From: Quillaja saponaria
Taxonomy: Eukaryota > Streptophyta > Magnoliopsida > Fabales > Quillajaceae
Length of the DNA: 64,000 bases
Direction: 5' to 3'
NCBI GenBank assembly: GCA_029379385.1
Contig: CM055614.1
Span: forward strand, 12,963,528 to 13,027,527
Shown here piece after piece: positions 47,616-60,360 of the stretch. The notes below the pieces were generated by a model. That model saw only the letters and a program-made list of their open reading frames with translations. It did not search any database and was not told the origin of the DNA. Position numbers and translations under genes: made by a program. Each line of letters begins with the position of its first letter. Positions within the stretch are counted from its first letter, which is position 1.

Positions 47616-49067
47616 ATGAAAAGAATTCTTTCTCTTCAGAGAACGGCCTTGGCTCAGTATCAAAGTGAGAGGTGCAGCCTTGGATTCAGATTATTTAGCA
47701 CTCAGGGTGCAACCACTGCTAGCACTCCACAGCCTCCTCCGCCACCCCCACCTCCTGAAAAAACCCATTTTGGTGGCCTTAAGGATGAAGACCGCATCTT
47801 TACTAATGTATATGGATTGCATGATCCCTTTCTCAAAGGGGCCATGAAACGGGGTGATTGGTATCGGACCAAGGATTTGGTACTGAAGGGGACTGATTGG
47901 ATTGTCAATGAAATGAAGAAATCTGGCCTCCGTGGACGTGGTGGTGCTGGTTTTCCTTCTGGTCTCAAGTGGTCATTCATGCCAAAAGTTTCTGATGGGC
48001 GGCCTTCCTATCTTGTTGTTAATGCTGATGAAAGTGAACCTGGAACTTGCAAAGACAGGGAAATTATGCGGCATGATCCACACAAACTGTTAGAGGGTTG
48101 CCTTATTGCTGGGGTAGGAATGAGGGCTAGTGCTGCTTACATCTATATCAGGGGTGAATATGTAAATGAACGAATAAACCTTGAGAAGGCCAGAAAAGAA
48201 GCGTATGCAGCTGGATTATTGGGTAAGAATGCATGTGGCTCTGGCTATGATTTTGAAGTGCATATACACTATGGTGCTGGTGCTTATATTTGTGGTGAAG
48301 AAACAGCCCTTTTGGAGAGTCTTGAAGGGAAACAAGGTAAACCAAGATTGAAGCCACCTTTCCCAGCTAATGCAGGATTGTATGGATGTCCCACTACAGT
48401 TACAAATGTGGAAACTGTAGCTGTATCTCCAACCATTTTAAGGCGTGGGCCGGAATGGTTTGCCAGTTTTGGTAGGAAGAATAATTCTGGTACCAAATTG
48501 TTTTGCATTTCAGGACATGTGAACAAGCCTTGCACTGTGGAGGAGGAGATGAGTATACCACTAAAAGAGTTGATAGAGAGGCACTGTGGAGGTGTTAGAG
48601 GTGGATGGGACAATTTACTTGCAGTGATTCCTGGGGGTTCATCTGTTCCCCTGCTTCCCAAGCAAATATGTGATGATGTTATGATGGATTATGATGCACT
48701 CAAGGCTGTCCAGTCAGGGTTGGGGACTGCGGCTGTGATTGTAATGGATAAATCAACGGATGTTGTGGATGCAATTGCTAGGCTTTCTTACTTCTATAAG
48801 CATGAAAGCTGCGGACAGTGTACACCATGTAGGGAGGGTACAGGATGGCTTTGGATGATCATGGAAAGATTGAAAGTTGGCAATGCTAAGTTAGAAGAAA
48901 TAGATATGCTTCAGGAGGTGACCAAGCAGATTGAAGGGCACACAATTTGTGCATTGGGTGATGCTGCTGCGTGGCCAGTGCAGGGTCTTATTAGGCATTT
49001 TAGGCCTGAGATTGAGAGAAGGATTAGGGAGCGCGCAGATAGGGAGCTGCTGGAGGCTGCTGCTTAA
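47616..49067 (+). CDS. NDUFV1: NADH dehydrogenase [ubiquinone] flavoprotein 1, mitochondrial (complex I 51-kDa)
   Basis: 483 aa, one coding exon. It is the NADH-oxidising subunit of the peripheral arm of complex I, taking electrons from NADH through FMN to a 4Fe-4S cluster (N3) on the matrix side. Seen: a mitochondrial presequence (residues 1 to about 30, [12 protein letters not shown]...FRLFST), an eight-proline run before [11 protein letters not shown]-binding [10 protein letters not shown] (107-116), NADH-binding [10 protein letters not shown] (139-148) and [10 protein letters not shown] (220-229), cluster cysteines C399, C402 and C405 in SCGQCTPC, and C445 in HTICALGD. All key residues are intact and length is normal for plants. 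The start at 47616 was chosen because the upstream in-frame ATG (47541) lies in the leader intron, whose acceptor ends at 47609. Its promoter, leader intron and presequence start were copied to the TyrRS gene upstream. Confidence 0.97.
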   Translation: MKRILSLQRTALAQYQSERCSLGFRLFSTQGATTASTPQPPPPPPPPEKTHFGGLKDEDRIFTNVYGLHDPFLKGAMKRGDWYRTKDLVLKGTDWIVNEMKKSGLRGRGGAGFPSGLKWSFMPKVSDGRPSYLVVNADESEPGTCKDREIMRHDPHKLLEGCLIAGVGMRASAAYIYIRGEYVNERINLEKARKEAYAAGLLGKNACGSGYDFEVHIHYGAGAYICGEETALLESLEGKQGKPRLKPPFPANAGLYGCPTTVTNVETVAVSPTILRRGPEWFASFGRKNNSGTKLFCISGHVNKPCTVEEEMSIPLKELIERHCGGVRGGWDNLLAVIPGGSSVPLLPKQICDDVMMDYDALKAVQSGLGTAAVIVMDKSTDVVDAIARLSYFYKHESCGQCTPCREGTGWLWMIMERLKVGNAKLEEIDMLQEVTKQIEGHTICALGDAAAWPVQGLIRHFRPEIERRIRERADRELLEAAA

Positions 49068-50640
49068 TCATTATGGTAAGGTTATTTATTGAACTTGAAT
49101 GATAATTAAAATCTTAATAAGACAATAGAATTAAAAAAAAAAAGAAAAAGAAACGTTTGGATGGTCTGGCATGAATGGTTATCATATAGTTGAGTTTCCT
49201 TGGTTCTATTTTGTATTATGATGCTTGCTGTTCATTGCTTACCTGTAACGAATTTTTACTGTCATTAAGAAATATTGCTTGATGTGTATGGACATAGGAA
49301 TAGTGATCTGGTCCTCAGAAGCAAAATATTGTATATAATTTAGAAGTCTATAAAACATAAGTTTGACAGCTAGTCTGGACTCTGGAGTTATTTGTTATAC
49401 TGGCTGTAAATTAAGAGATATTGCAATACGGTTTGCCTTGAAGTACTAGATGGTAAATACTTGTGATACCAGATACAAATACCCAGACCGGCACAGGCAT
49501 CACACACACCTCCCCCACAGGGTCAATAAAGTAAACCAAATTGTTTAGTTTTATATGAATGACAAAACTTAGTTTTCTTTGCAAAGTAGCAGAAAGATGA
49601 AATGAATATTTGTTATAATGGGTGGTGGATCATTCTTGTAGATAGGGATTAAGCCCCTTAATTTCCTTGACGTGTTCTCTCCTAATAGATCTACCCAGCA
49701 ACTTGTGGCTTAGTGATCACTATTTCTTCGGTGACATTTGGTTTCAAACTGTTATTGATAAGAGGCGAAACCAATTCTGGTATTTGGTGTAAATGTTGGT
49801 ACATGGAACTATGCTTTCAAAGTTGCTTGGTTGGTTTTCTTTTCTAATATTGGGTAAAAATAGCACTTCCGAAGTTTCCTTTGTTGTGATCACATAGGAA
49901 TACAGGCAGACCTCATTTAGATTTATTTGGAAAATCTTGCGTAAGTACACATAATCCTACAGTTTGTTTTGAATCACTCCCCATGTTGAAGTTACTTTAG
50001 TCAAGTGATACAGACTTTCAAATCTGCAAGCTATACCTTTTGTGCAGTTTGTTTACTTCCATCGGAGAAAGTTCTCTTGCTAATAACTGTAACCAAAACA
50101 AATCTCAATTTTTTTCTGTCTTACATAATTGTTAATGTACAAATATAGTTTAAACTATTGATGCAGTTTCTGTTCAGTTCCGTAGGAATTACATTTAAAA
50201 GTTTATCATTTAAATAGGTGTAGACTTTACTAGCAAAGCTTTTCAACGTATGCTGCACAAGTAAGTTGTTTGGCCATCATTATCAGGACATTTCCTGGTG
50301 CTGTTGAACTACTTTACCACTGTTTCTAACGGATTTTTCTTATGCTATTCAGGGGGTACCGTCATGAAGGATGTTGCTAAATAAAAAGAAGAAGGAAGTG
50401 CCTCGCATTTTGGGAAGATAGATGGCTCAGGGTTTCTGGGAGGCCTTCTTTCATACATTTATTTAATTCTAAGCTGTATGAATCATGGCTGACTACACCA
50501 GAGAATAATTGTTTGTCGTTTTTCTGGTAGGGAGAAGTTATGTTATCTGAACATTTCCTTTGAAACACTGGAATTTGTTAATAATATTTGCGTTGTTGTT
50601 AATCACAATAAAAGATTATTTGGCGATATCTTGTTGATTA
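49068..50640 (+). other. NDUFV1 3'UTR, possibly spliced
   Basis: Eight bases after the stop is a strong donor (TATG|GTAAGG, intron from 49076). A plausible acceptor TGCTATTCAG ends at 50352, followed by GGGGTACCGTC and an AATAAA signal at 50607-50612. This suggests a 3'UTR intron of about 1.28 kb. Alternatively transcription ends earlier and the intron is not real. No coding exon is seen here. Confidence 0.35.
50607..50612 (+). terminator. Candidate poly(A) signal for NDUFV1
   Basis: AATAAA followed by GATTATTTGGC and T-rich sequence. Plant signals are degenerate, so this is only supportive. Confidence 0.35.
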
Positions 50641-52879
50641 TTGAGACATGATAATCGTACTTGAGGTATGTTGTGTTCCTAACCCCCCAATCTCAGGGAA
50701 ATTATACATAAATAGAAAGGCACTTGTTGATCTGTCTGATAGTATTCTGACACGTATTCATTCCCTAGGACTCCATTTTCTAAATAAACTTATTTTTTAG
50801 GCAAGCAATTGAACCTCCATTTTGATTAGTCACATCCCTTTTAACCCTTTTGCATATCAATTGTCTGGCCCCGTTAAGCTTACTTTGCCTTCACATTTGT
50901 TGAACTCTTTTGTTAACTTTAATATATGGTCTAATTTATTTTTGGTAGAAAAAGAAAGGTTTAATTATATTTTTCATTATTAGAATTTATTTTAGATTTT
51001 ATAATTTAAAAAATTAAAATCAATAGTTCATAATTTTAAAATTGAGTTATTAAGATATTTGTCGCGATCTTCCATTTTAATTGATTTAACGGAAAGGTGA
51101 ATCACATTAATTTTATATTGCCAAATAAAATGTTATAAGTCAATATATATGTCTAAAATAATTAGTTTTTGAAAAAAAATTTAGAACATAAAAAAATAAA
51201 CAAATAAAATTATAATGTCAACACATATATCTCAAATGTGATTTACATCATCTTCTATTAAGTTAATTTGAACGAAATATAATAACATGTATCATATTGA
51301 CTTGATTTTAAAATTATTAGATCTTGATTTTAATTTTAAACTATAAAGATTAGAGTAGATTTTAGTTCAAATTATAAAGATGAAAAATGTACAAAATAAA
51401 TAAAAAAACTAGCTACAAGAAAATGCTCTGATACAAGAAGTACTAGACCAATACTCTAAGAAAGGGCCTAGTGGTCAAGAAAGAAGGCCAAGCAAACAAT
51501 GTTACACAAAGAATCACTAAACTAGGGGTAAGATTTATTGTTTTTATTTTTATAGAGCTAGTTCAGTTAAGTCAAATAATAAAAATATTTTTATATTATG
51601 TATAATATATATAAAATAAAAAAATTAGAAAAAAAAAATATATTTATTTTATATATAAAATAAATAAATTAAATAAATAAACTAAATAGTAAATAAATTT
51701 ATTTAATCAAATGAAAAAATATCCATCACTTTAAATTAATTAATAAAAATATGATATTATAAATAAATAAATGATTAAGTAATTAATCATAAAATAATAA
51801 TCAATAAGTTCATTTTAGTCAAATAATCAAATTAAATACTCATTATATTATATTAAATAATAAAATTATAATATAAGAAAACAAATAATATAATTACTAT
51901 AAATTAAAATATTAAGTAAAAAGTTTACATAAATAAATAAACTAAATAGTAATTAATAAATAATAATACTAAATTTAAAAATAAATAAATTTCACAAATT
52001 AAGTTAAATTCTATTATTTTATCTATCTAATTAAGAATACTTTTTTAACATAATTTTTTGATGGCTTATCTATTATTTTGGTCATTCATGATTATATCAA
52101 TTTTTAATTTGATCCTCTAAGAATTTTTATCAATCAATTTTATCCTCTAAGATTCAAAATTTCTCAATTAAGTTCAATTCTTTTGTTACATGTTATGAAT
52201 TCATGAAATAACCACACTTGACATAAAACTAATAATGTATATAAATTGTTTTTATATTTTACAAAAAAAATTTTGGTTATTTTATCATTAAAATATGTAG
52301 AATTAATTTATTTATGCATAACATGAGAATAAGAGAATATAACTTAAGTTGAAAATTTTTGAATTTTAAAAAATAAAATTGACTGAAAACATTCTTGAAT
52401 AACTAAATTAAAGACTGAGACAATCCTTAGAGACTAAAATAATAGTTAATCTATTGTTGTTCATTACATATCTAAAAAGTAAAAATTACATATCAAGAAA
52501 AAAAAATTAAAAATAAAAAATTATTCTATTGATGTTATTAAACATTAAAAATGAATGATTATTTTATTATACAGGATTCTATTATCATTCCTATTTCTTT
52601 TTTCAGTTTGATTATGTAAAAATTATCTATATGTACTGAATTAACTTTATTGATCTTTATTCATGAGTTAGTTGCTCTTCAGAAATCTTGAAGGGTGGAT
52701 TATATGGTCTCCCATCTGATTTGTCGGGTTTTAAATGCCCAACCCATATGCCAATTATATTAGATTTAATCACAACCTTTTATTGTTGACAACCTAATAA
52801 CTGTAGTATTAAAAAAATATAATTATGTTTTAACCCTAAAATGTTTTAAATTTTTTCTTACTACTACACCCATAATGCA
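50641..52879. other. AT-rich, low-complexity intergenic
   Basis: Extremely A/T-rich, with arrays of AAATA/TAAAT units (about 51590-51990) and a 52070-52470 part resembling decayed repeats ('GATCCTCTAAGA' segments). No genes. Confidence 0.5.
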
Positions 52880-53532
52880 GATGCTCTACGACTGATCGAT
52901 CTTGTGGGTGGGGTAGGGATGGTCGACAATTGAAGGTTTTGTTGAGGCGGGAGGAGTATTGCCCAATCCTTGAATAATTTTAATGCCATGGCCTCTCATA
53001 CATTTACCTCAGATCTGAAAATGTCAATTTCAACTTCAATTTCGACGATCTCGACTTCCCCTCTGAAACTGATGGCTTCCTAAAAACCCCAATACATAGG
53101 AGAGGTGAGAAGGTGCCTTGTCTGGCTGTGGGTATGTTGCTCTTTTTGCTATGAGGAAGGTTTTGGCATTTGTTGGGTCATCCTAGAAATCCTTTGCAAC
53201 TCCAACACCTTCGATAATTTTGTCAAATTGGTCACTGAACCTACCCAACGTAGTCGAAATATTAGAGCCAACCTCAATTATACTTCTAGCAATGATATCC
53301 CCATGTTAGCAATCAGGAGTTTGATTATAGACGTGGAAGGAGCTACCACTTCAACACCAATCTCATCCGTATTTCTTTCTTCATTCTTATCTGTCTCAAC
53401 ATCATGTGCTTGCTAACAAGGATGAAGGATCACATGTAAAATACAAAAGCATCAGTCATCTCACCAGCTATTTCATTTGTTTAGAACTCGATTGTTGCTT
53501 CGTGATCTTGTAGTTTCCTACATCAGAATGTA

Positions 53533-53563
<31 letters not shown>

Positions 53564-53811
53564 TGGAGAATATCTCTCTTTTTTTCCTTTTTTTTAAACA
53601 GGTTGGTTGTAAAAATTAGTACAAATTAATTCTCCTTCTGGCATACCAGAGTTTAGGCTACCTATTTGGTGACTTGAGTATCTCACCTCTTTATGTTTAT
53701 CAAATTACGTCTTTGTTGCAGAAAGCCCACTAGAATTGAAACCACAAACATCAATTCCCATCAGTCGAATGAGAAAGAGAAAGGACAAGGATGAAGTTGA
53801 AAATATTCAGT
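52880..53811 (+). pseudogene. Unrecognised gene fragment (possible transcription-factor pseudogene)
   Basis: A GC-richer island in AT-rich surroundings. One frame gives NVNFNFNFDDLDFPSETDGF (about 53022-53081) and another, past a T run, gives [20 protein letters not shown] followed by KDKDEVENIQ (53721-53810). The acidic Asp/Phe-rich segment and the basic segment are loosely reminiscent of membrane-tethered bZIP (bZIP17/28-type) factors, but no leucine zipper or full basic region is visible. The reading frame 53105-53416 is not recognisable. Stops and frame changes argue for a decayed fragment; the family suggestion is weak. Confidence 0.25.
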
Positions 53812-54045
53812 AAAATTATGGGTGAAAATATAATTATCAAGTACTTTTTTGCTAGTTGCATGTATTTTATTGTAAGTAACTGTAACATGTGACTGTATTG
53901 TTACAAAAAAATAAAATTACGCACTTAATACCCCATTTTCAACTGTATATTTCACAATCATAAAAATATGGAAAGTGTGTTTGTTTTAGATATTGATACG
54001 TGGACTAAAAAAAATAAAAATAAAACATCATTATCAGTTCACATG

Positions 54046-54053
54046 TATAAATT
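54046..54053 (+). promoter_or_regulatory. TATA box of the dioxygenase gene
   Basis: TATAAATT about 105 bases before the chosen ATG (54152). Transcription would start near 54078, which leaves the upstream in-frame ATG (54110) only about 30 bases into the leader. Confidence 0.5.
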
Positions 54054-54151
54054 TGGGTAGTGCACATTTTTAAGAATTAATTTAACAAAGTCTTAACTTT
54101 CTTGTCCAAATGTCGTTCCAAGACGTGAAGCATTTCCTATCTTCCATTTCA

Positions 54152-55900
54152 ATGGCTGAGACCACCGCCGATTCCGCCGGCCAATATGACAGAGCTAAAG
54201 CCTTGAAGCAATTCGACGATTCAAAGATCGGAGTCAAAGGACTCGTCGACTCTGGCATCAACTCCATCCCTAGGTTCTTCATTCACCCACCGGAAATTTT
54301 ATCCGACCTCAAACCCACTCCCGAATCCAAAAACCAAATCCTCACCATCGATCTTTCAGGCGTTGACTCGCCTGACCACCGTTCAACTATCGTCAACCAA
54401 ATTAGAAAGGCCTCTGCAGACTTTGGCTTCTTCCAGATCATTAACCATGGCATCCCGCTACAAGTTCTTGACCGTACGATCGACTCCTTCAAGACCTTTC
54501 ACGAGCAGCCAACGGAGATTAAAGCTCAGATCTATGGTAAGGAGACCGGCACAGGAGTATTCTTCCTATCCAACTCAGACTTGTACCACTCAAAAGCCGC
54601 CAGCTGGAGGGACGCACTTCAGGTTAGGCTGGATCCCAATGTACCAGATTATTCTCAGATACCCCAAATCTGTAGGGACCAAGTGATAGAGTGGGACCGA
54701 GAGATCCAACGGCTAGGAGAAGTTTTGATGGGTTTGTTGAGTGAAGGGCTGGGATTGAGTAGTGAAAGGTTGAAAGAGATGAATTGCTTAAAGAGAAGAG
54801 TGATAGTGGGGCAGTACTATCCCTACTGCCCTCAACCTGATCTGACGGTCGGTATTGAACCTCATTCGGATCCAACGGTGTTGACGGTGTTGCTGCAGGA
54901 CCATATTGGAGGTTTGCAGGTTAAGTGTAGTGAAGGTTGGGTGGACGTGAAACCCACCCCTGGTGCCTTAGTGGTTAATATTGGTGACTTGCTTCAGGTA
55001 AATTTCTTAGTTTTTTTTTAATGTTTTACTATTTTATCTCTAAGCAATTTTTTTTTTAAATTGGCGTGCATAGTTCGGTTGATTTGATTTAAAAAAATAA
55101 AATAAAATTATAACCAATATAAATAATTTGATTTTCCATTTACAAGTTTAAGAGAAAAAATTCAGTTTTTTAATTAAAAATAGAAATACAAATAAAACTA
55201 AATATTCAATAATATTAATAATTATTATTTAAATTTAAATTATATAAATACTTTGGTTCATTTTCGATAAATCAAGAGAAATCCTATAATCAAATTATAA
55301 CCTACAAAAAAAATGTAATTACTAGGGTGATTGGGATTGGTTTGATCGATTTAACCAAACCTATGAAGACTCCTAGTTTCAATTATACCAAGAGTGGATA
55401 AAGTTAAATCTCTTCATAAAGTGACTCTTACTTTTTTATCCTTAAATTTTCACTATGATATTCTTTGTCCTGTATTTTTTTTTTCCTTCAATGGATGAAC
55501 TTTACTTAATCTGAAACTAAACTCTGCTTAAAAACTCTGAAGTTGAATATCAGTCCTATTTGTTGGGCATCTAAAACAGAGTTAGGACATTGCTTGCATG
55601 ATACTCTTGAATGCCACTATTCATAACTGGTCTGATCTGTTGTTTTTGTTTCAGATTATATCCAATGAGGAATATAAAAGTGTTGAACATAGAGTGTTGG
55701 CGAATTCTAACCGCGAACCACGTGTTTCGATTGCATTTTTCTTCAACCCAAGCGGGCTAGAGGATCTGTATGGACCATTGTCAGAGCTAACATCTCCAGA
55801 AAAGCCACCTCTTTACCGCCATTTCACATTGAATGAGTTTCTGAAAGGGTTCTTTACAAAGGAATATGGCAAATCTTTGGCAAATAACTTCAGGCAGTGA
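54152..55900 (+). CDS. 2-oxoglutarate/Fe(II)-dependent dioxygenase, ACC oxidase homolog 1-like
   Basis: Two exons, 54152-54997 and 55655-55900, joined in phase 0 (CTTCAG|GTAAAT ... TTTCAG|ATTATA), giving 363 aa. Seen: an N-terminal DIOX_N domain (about residues 60-165; FGFFQIINHGIP at 91-102) and a C-terminal 2OG-Fe(II) domain with iron ligands H238, D240 (HSD) and H294 (VEHR), and the 2OG-binding R305-x-S307. The DRAKALKQFDDSK..VKGLVDSGI start and NIGDLLQIISN..YKSVEHRVLAN core are hallmarks of the plant 'ACC oxidase homolog' (E8/GSL-OH-like) clade of soluble oxygenases in specialised metabolism, not true ACC oxidase. The substrate cannot be predicted. Start: Met at 54152 fits the family start and length; an in-frame Met at 54110 would add 14 residues. 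No break is seen. Confidence 0.93.
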
Positions 55901-56533
55901 TACCCAAAAACGAATGTAACATATGATGTTTGTGCAAACAACTATATATATATATATAAATAAGTCAATAACAGTGTTTCATGATTGGAAAATTACTTCA
56001 ACCTTGAAACAAAAAATCATCACTGACATTCAAAATTTAGAGAATACATACTCCCCCTCTTTGATGGATGTAAAATTAGTAGTGTTAAAGAATAATTTAG
56101 AAAAAATATTAAAAAATTACGATTTTATATTCTAATAACTAAAATGTTGTATTTGTAATTTTTTCTTTTCAAAAGAATTTTAATTATTTTTTTATATTAT
56201 CCCTTACTTTTAGTTTCTTATTCTTAATAGCTATACATTATGCTAAATCAATTTCTTTAATTTCATACCAGTATAATTAAACTTTAATATTAAATAATGT
56301 GAACTTCAAATTTTTTATTTATTTTCTATCTTGAGATGAACTCTAAAAATACAAACTTGTACAAATTTGAAAGATAAATCAATTACTGAATCAAGCGATT
56401 GTAAAAAAAAAAAACCATACAAGTGATATATATAAATCTAGACATGAAAATGACATAATTTTCTTTAATTTTTTTAGGGGGATAAAAAACACATGAATGG
56501 AAATTATGAGAATATTACCTTTTAGAAGTTTTT
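55901..56533. other. Dioxygenase 3'UTR and AT-rich spacer
   Basis: Contains a short TA tract (about 55944-55958) and AATAA-type sequences that could serve as polyadenylation signals. No further gene. Confidence 0.4.
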
Positions 56534-58580
56534 TGTCACACTCTTCACGGAGGCATGACTAGCTGGAGAATTGGGTAACCAATCCTTTGTAACCATGACT
56601 TCAAAGCAAATAAACACATATGACTCTTGACTAAATCAATGCATAAAAACAAATTTTATAAAACATAAGTTAACTGTAAAAGTTTGTTTACTTAAACAAA
56701 TAACAATTTACCAAAAAGTTCAACAGAGATTCCATGGAATATGGAATATGCCCAAATTACAAACATGTACATTTGCTTATATATAAACAGATCACAATAA
56801 CCACAAAATTACACATAGGAGCTTCGCTCTAGTCATATCACCAATAACAAATAACTAGACTATTACATAACACAAAATCAGACAACCCACAACTCTAGTG
56901 TAACTGCAAACTTTCATCATTGACTTCAAGTATGAGATTCCAAATATACGTCGTCAAACACTCGACAAGCCCGGTATCAATAATTGCCGTCCATTGAAAT
57001 CATATTACTAAAAAAAAAAATCAACAAAGAAGGGTGAGTCCTACGGACTCAGTGAGTGAAAAATAATATTCAAAGAGTATTGGCATTACTCAACACACGT
57101 ATATAATATATAGTCAATTAATATCCACATATCATAAATTTCAAAGCCACTAAGGTTACATGTACATGATTACTGGAAATATAAGTTTAACAAGCATAGT
57201 TCAAGTAGTACTTTGTATAATTCAATTAAAGCACAAAAATCAAATAAAGAGCTAATCGAGTAACTTAACCCTATACAATAGTATCTCCCCTACCAAGCAT
57301 TTACGCTCTCACATAATAGGTTAATTCTTCGTACACTAATTCATTCCACTGGGGCTGAACACTCAATTTTTTTAAAACACTTATTAGAATCATAATATCA
57401 GATTAATATCAAATTAAAATACCCTAAGTGCACATGGATTTCAATTTTGGAAATAAAATTTTTTTTTTTTAGAAAATTCATTTTATTGGCCTTTATCAAC
57501 CACAAACAATTACAAACATCCACCATAATTCAAATAACTCAATGAGACAATGCACATGCTTATTTTTCCATATAACACATATATTCAAATTCACGTACAA
57601 TTACATATAATAATCTAGCAATCAAAGGGTAATAGTTAACCGCTCACTGTTTATCGATCTCATTTACCACTTACTCTTACTTTCACGTGCTTTATTGGCG
57701 TAACAATGAATTCCGGAGCTGCAATTAAAATTTTCAAGTATCACTTAGTTTGTCCATTTTTTAAGTTATAACATTTTAATTACAAAAATTTAGAATTACT
57801 AAGTTTCAAATATTTATTTAAAGTTTACCTATTTTAGGCATTTTTCACACTACCTTGAAGATATGTTGATTTCCACTTATATACTTAACCAAATTCAACA
57901 AAACCAAGTTGAAACATTATATTTAAAAAGTTAGCTATATTTATTATTCATAAATTTCTCCTAAAATGAGTCTTGACCCTACTCAATTCCTCACATGAAC
58001 AAAAACAGGGCACTCGTATAATTCCTAGTAGCCAACCTCTGATTCCAATACTTATAGAATTCTCATACTTGGGAAAAAAATTATGAAACTTTCAAATCTA
58101 TCTTATCAAGATGCTAGGAACATTTAATCTTTAGAATTCTACTCCTAATTCATCCTTTAAGACCCTCTAACATCAACTACTTTAAAATAGGTTCAGTCAA
58201 AGCTGAAAATCACAACCATGACTTCCAGCACCTCCAAAATATACATAACATGGAATTAAGATCTGCACCATTCCATAATTTTACCTTAATATGTTAGGAA
58301 CAAGTCTCATTAAGAGGTCTTAAGCTAATTCCAACCACAACACTCGACAAAGTCCTCTAGATTGGTTGAAGCTCACCTAAAATCCTGCACAAACCTAGCT
58401 ATAATACAATAGCTCTACCGATAAATATACTTAGAAGCAGGTTACAAAATTTTGTAGATATCATCTCAAGACCTTAAGCTACATTTTCTCTTTAGAACTC
58501 TTAATTTAATTTAGTCCATAAGATACCGAAATACCTGTTTTCTTTAACTCATAAAATCTGATCCTGTTTACCCTTTTTCT
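56534..58580. repeat. Diverged relative of the 25-kb solo LTR (truncated)
   Basis: Starts TGTCACACTC.TCACGGAGGCATGACT, the same start as 25367, and stays colinear through ATGACTCTTGACT, a shared palindrome block (57031-57063), ATTTACGC, CACTCAATTT and CTCAAGACCTTAAGCTACAT. Similarity fades after about 58560, and no matching LTR end or target duplication is seen, so it is a truncated or heavily decayed copy. Confidence 0.75.
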
Positions 58581-59669
58581 TTTCTTTATGTTACTAGAAC
58601 CATAAAAGTGTTAGTACGACATGACTTACAATATTTAAAAATAACTAAATTACCATCCAACCTCTTTTCTCTTGGGGTTCATAATTGCAATTAAATTCCA
58701 TGATAATGTTAAACTTCACAAGTAGATTTCTAAACCATAAGGCAAGGGGAAATTATTTCACTACAACTAAGCAAGATGATAATTAAGGACCCCTTAAACT
58801 TGTTAGATATTCTTTCTCGTGAACAACCTAACATACATTAAACTTGTATAGTATTATGAGCTATTGAAGTACTATTCAGACTATTCGAGTACTATTCAAC
58901 CTATTCGAATATGAATATTCAGTAATATATTTGAATTTGAGTAACATTATTTGAATTTGAAGTCAAATAGTGCACTATTCGACACTATTCGATGTGAGTT
59001 GTCTTATTTCATATTATTTATATTTTTATTATTTAGATAAATATATTTATATGTAAAAAATAACACAATAAGAAACTTGATTTTGTGGTAATTTACTCAT
59101 TTAGCTCAATAGTTGGTTTTAGATTCAATTTTCCTTGACTAAGATAATTTTTGAAAAATCTTTAAGGAGCCTTTAATGAGCCTAGCTTAAGATTGGGGTT
59201 TAAGCTTCATAAGCCTTTAACAAGTTCGTGTGCTTATGGAAAACAGGAGTTGAAATAAAATTTGTCTAAAATCTGATAAGCTGAGCTTTGCTAAAACTCT
59301 ATTCTCAAGCTCGGATGATTGTCATTCCTAACTTAAAAGGACATCCATAGTTGATAGATGAAGGTGTCATTAGAATAAGCGATTTTTCTTCTTCTTTGTT
59401 CTTATTTTTAACAATTGCCCACACATTCACAATTGCTGAAAAAGCCACAATCTAGAACCTTCCTAGTTCTTCATTTTCTTTGTTTCTAAATCATCGACTA
59501 TCCATTTGTCCAAATTCATCACAATTGTTGTTCCGATTGTTAGCAGGCTTCTTCGACTTGAGCGTTCCACTGACTCAATAAAAGAAATGTGCAAACAACG
59601 CTCAAAGCTATTGGGACTATGCAAAATATTTGACGCTAGGAGATCTTAGCCATGGCTTAGGTTGATTTA
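58581..59669. other. Non-coding spacer with CTATTCGA motif cluster
   Basis: No gene. Between 58861 and 58994 the motif CTATTCGA or CTATTC recurs about seven times with spacing of 10-20 bases, ending just before an AT-rich stretch. Confidence 0.4.
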
Positions 59670-60360
59670 GGTGCCGTTTGGTATGAAGGCTACAGCAACG
59701 GCGCAACTTAAGGAAGGGGTCTTGTGTCTCCGGGGAACCCTTCCCTACACTGTGATTGCTACGGTGCCAACTGCCCCCGTTGCTACTGCCAAAAAGCCCT
59801 CAAAATTTATACCAAATCCCCAATTGTATCCTCTCATTTTCAAAAAATGTGACCGTTGGTGGTGGCCAACGGTCAAATAAATAATATTTTTCTTTTTAAA
59901 AAAAAAATTTTCCTTTTTTTTTCCCTTTCTTTTTTTCTATTTTATAGCTATCTCTATAAATACTCATTCCTAACTCTTTTTAAATTCACACAACCTTCAA
60001 ACTACTCCATATTCTTTATTTATTTTTTTCTTTCCTCCCTTTAAGTTGATTTTATCTCTCAAACTCCTCATTTTTATGTATTAGAATTTATTACCTAATT
60101 TATCGTGCTCTTTAAAAGATTTGTTATTTTGTTTTGTAAATATATTTAGGAAATTAACTTTCTATATATACAATTTATTAAAATTGTGCTACATTGTTTA
60201 GTTCTAATTTGGAAATAAATTTTTCCCTTATCTAATTTATTATCAAATATAGTATTAATATGTTACCAAATTGTAATTTGAAATTTATTTAATCTTTTTA
60301 ATTGTGCTATTATCAAATTGTATTTTGTGAAGTAACTTTCACTTGCTTTAATTGCATATA

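Larger units (their letters stand above)
44976..47665 (+). repeat. Segmental duplication, copy at NDUFV1 (probable source)
   Basis: Colinear with 29383-31797 through promoter, leader exon, intron and first codons. It is considered the source because ILxLQR is part of the NDUFV1 presequence as I recall it from other plants, while it is not part of TyrRS leaders. It carries two extra segments absent from the other copy: the promoter tandem duplication and an intron segment holding the CT/TA microsatellite. Confidence 0.9.
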
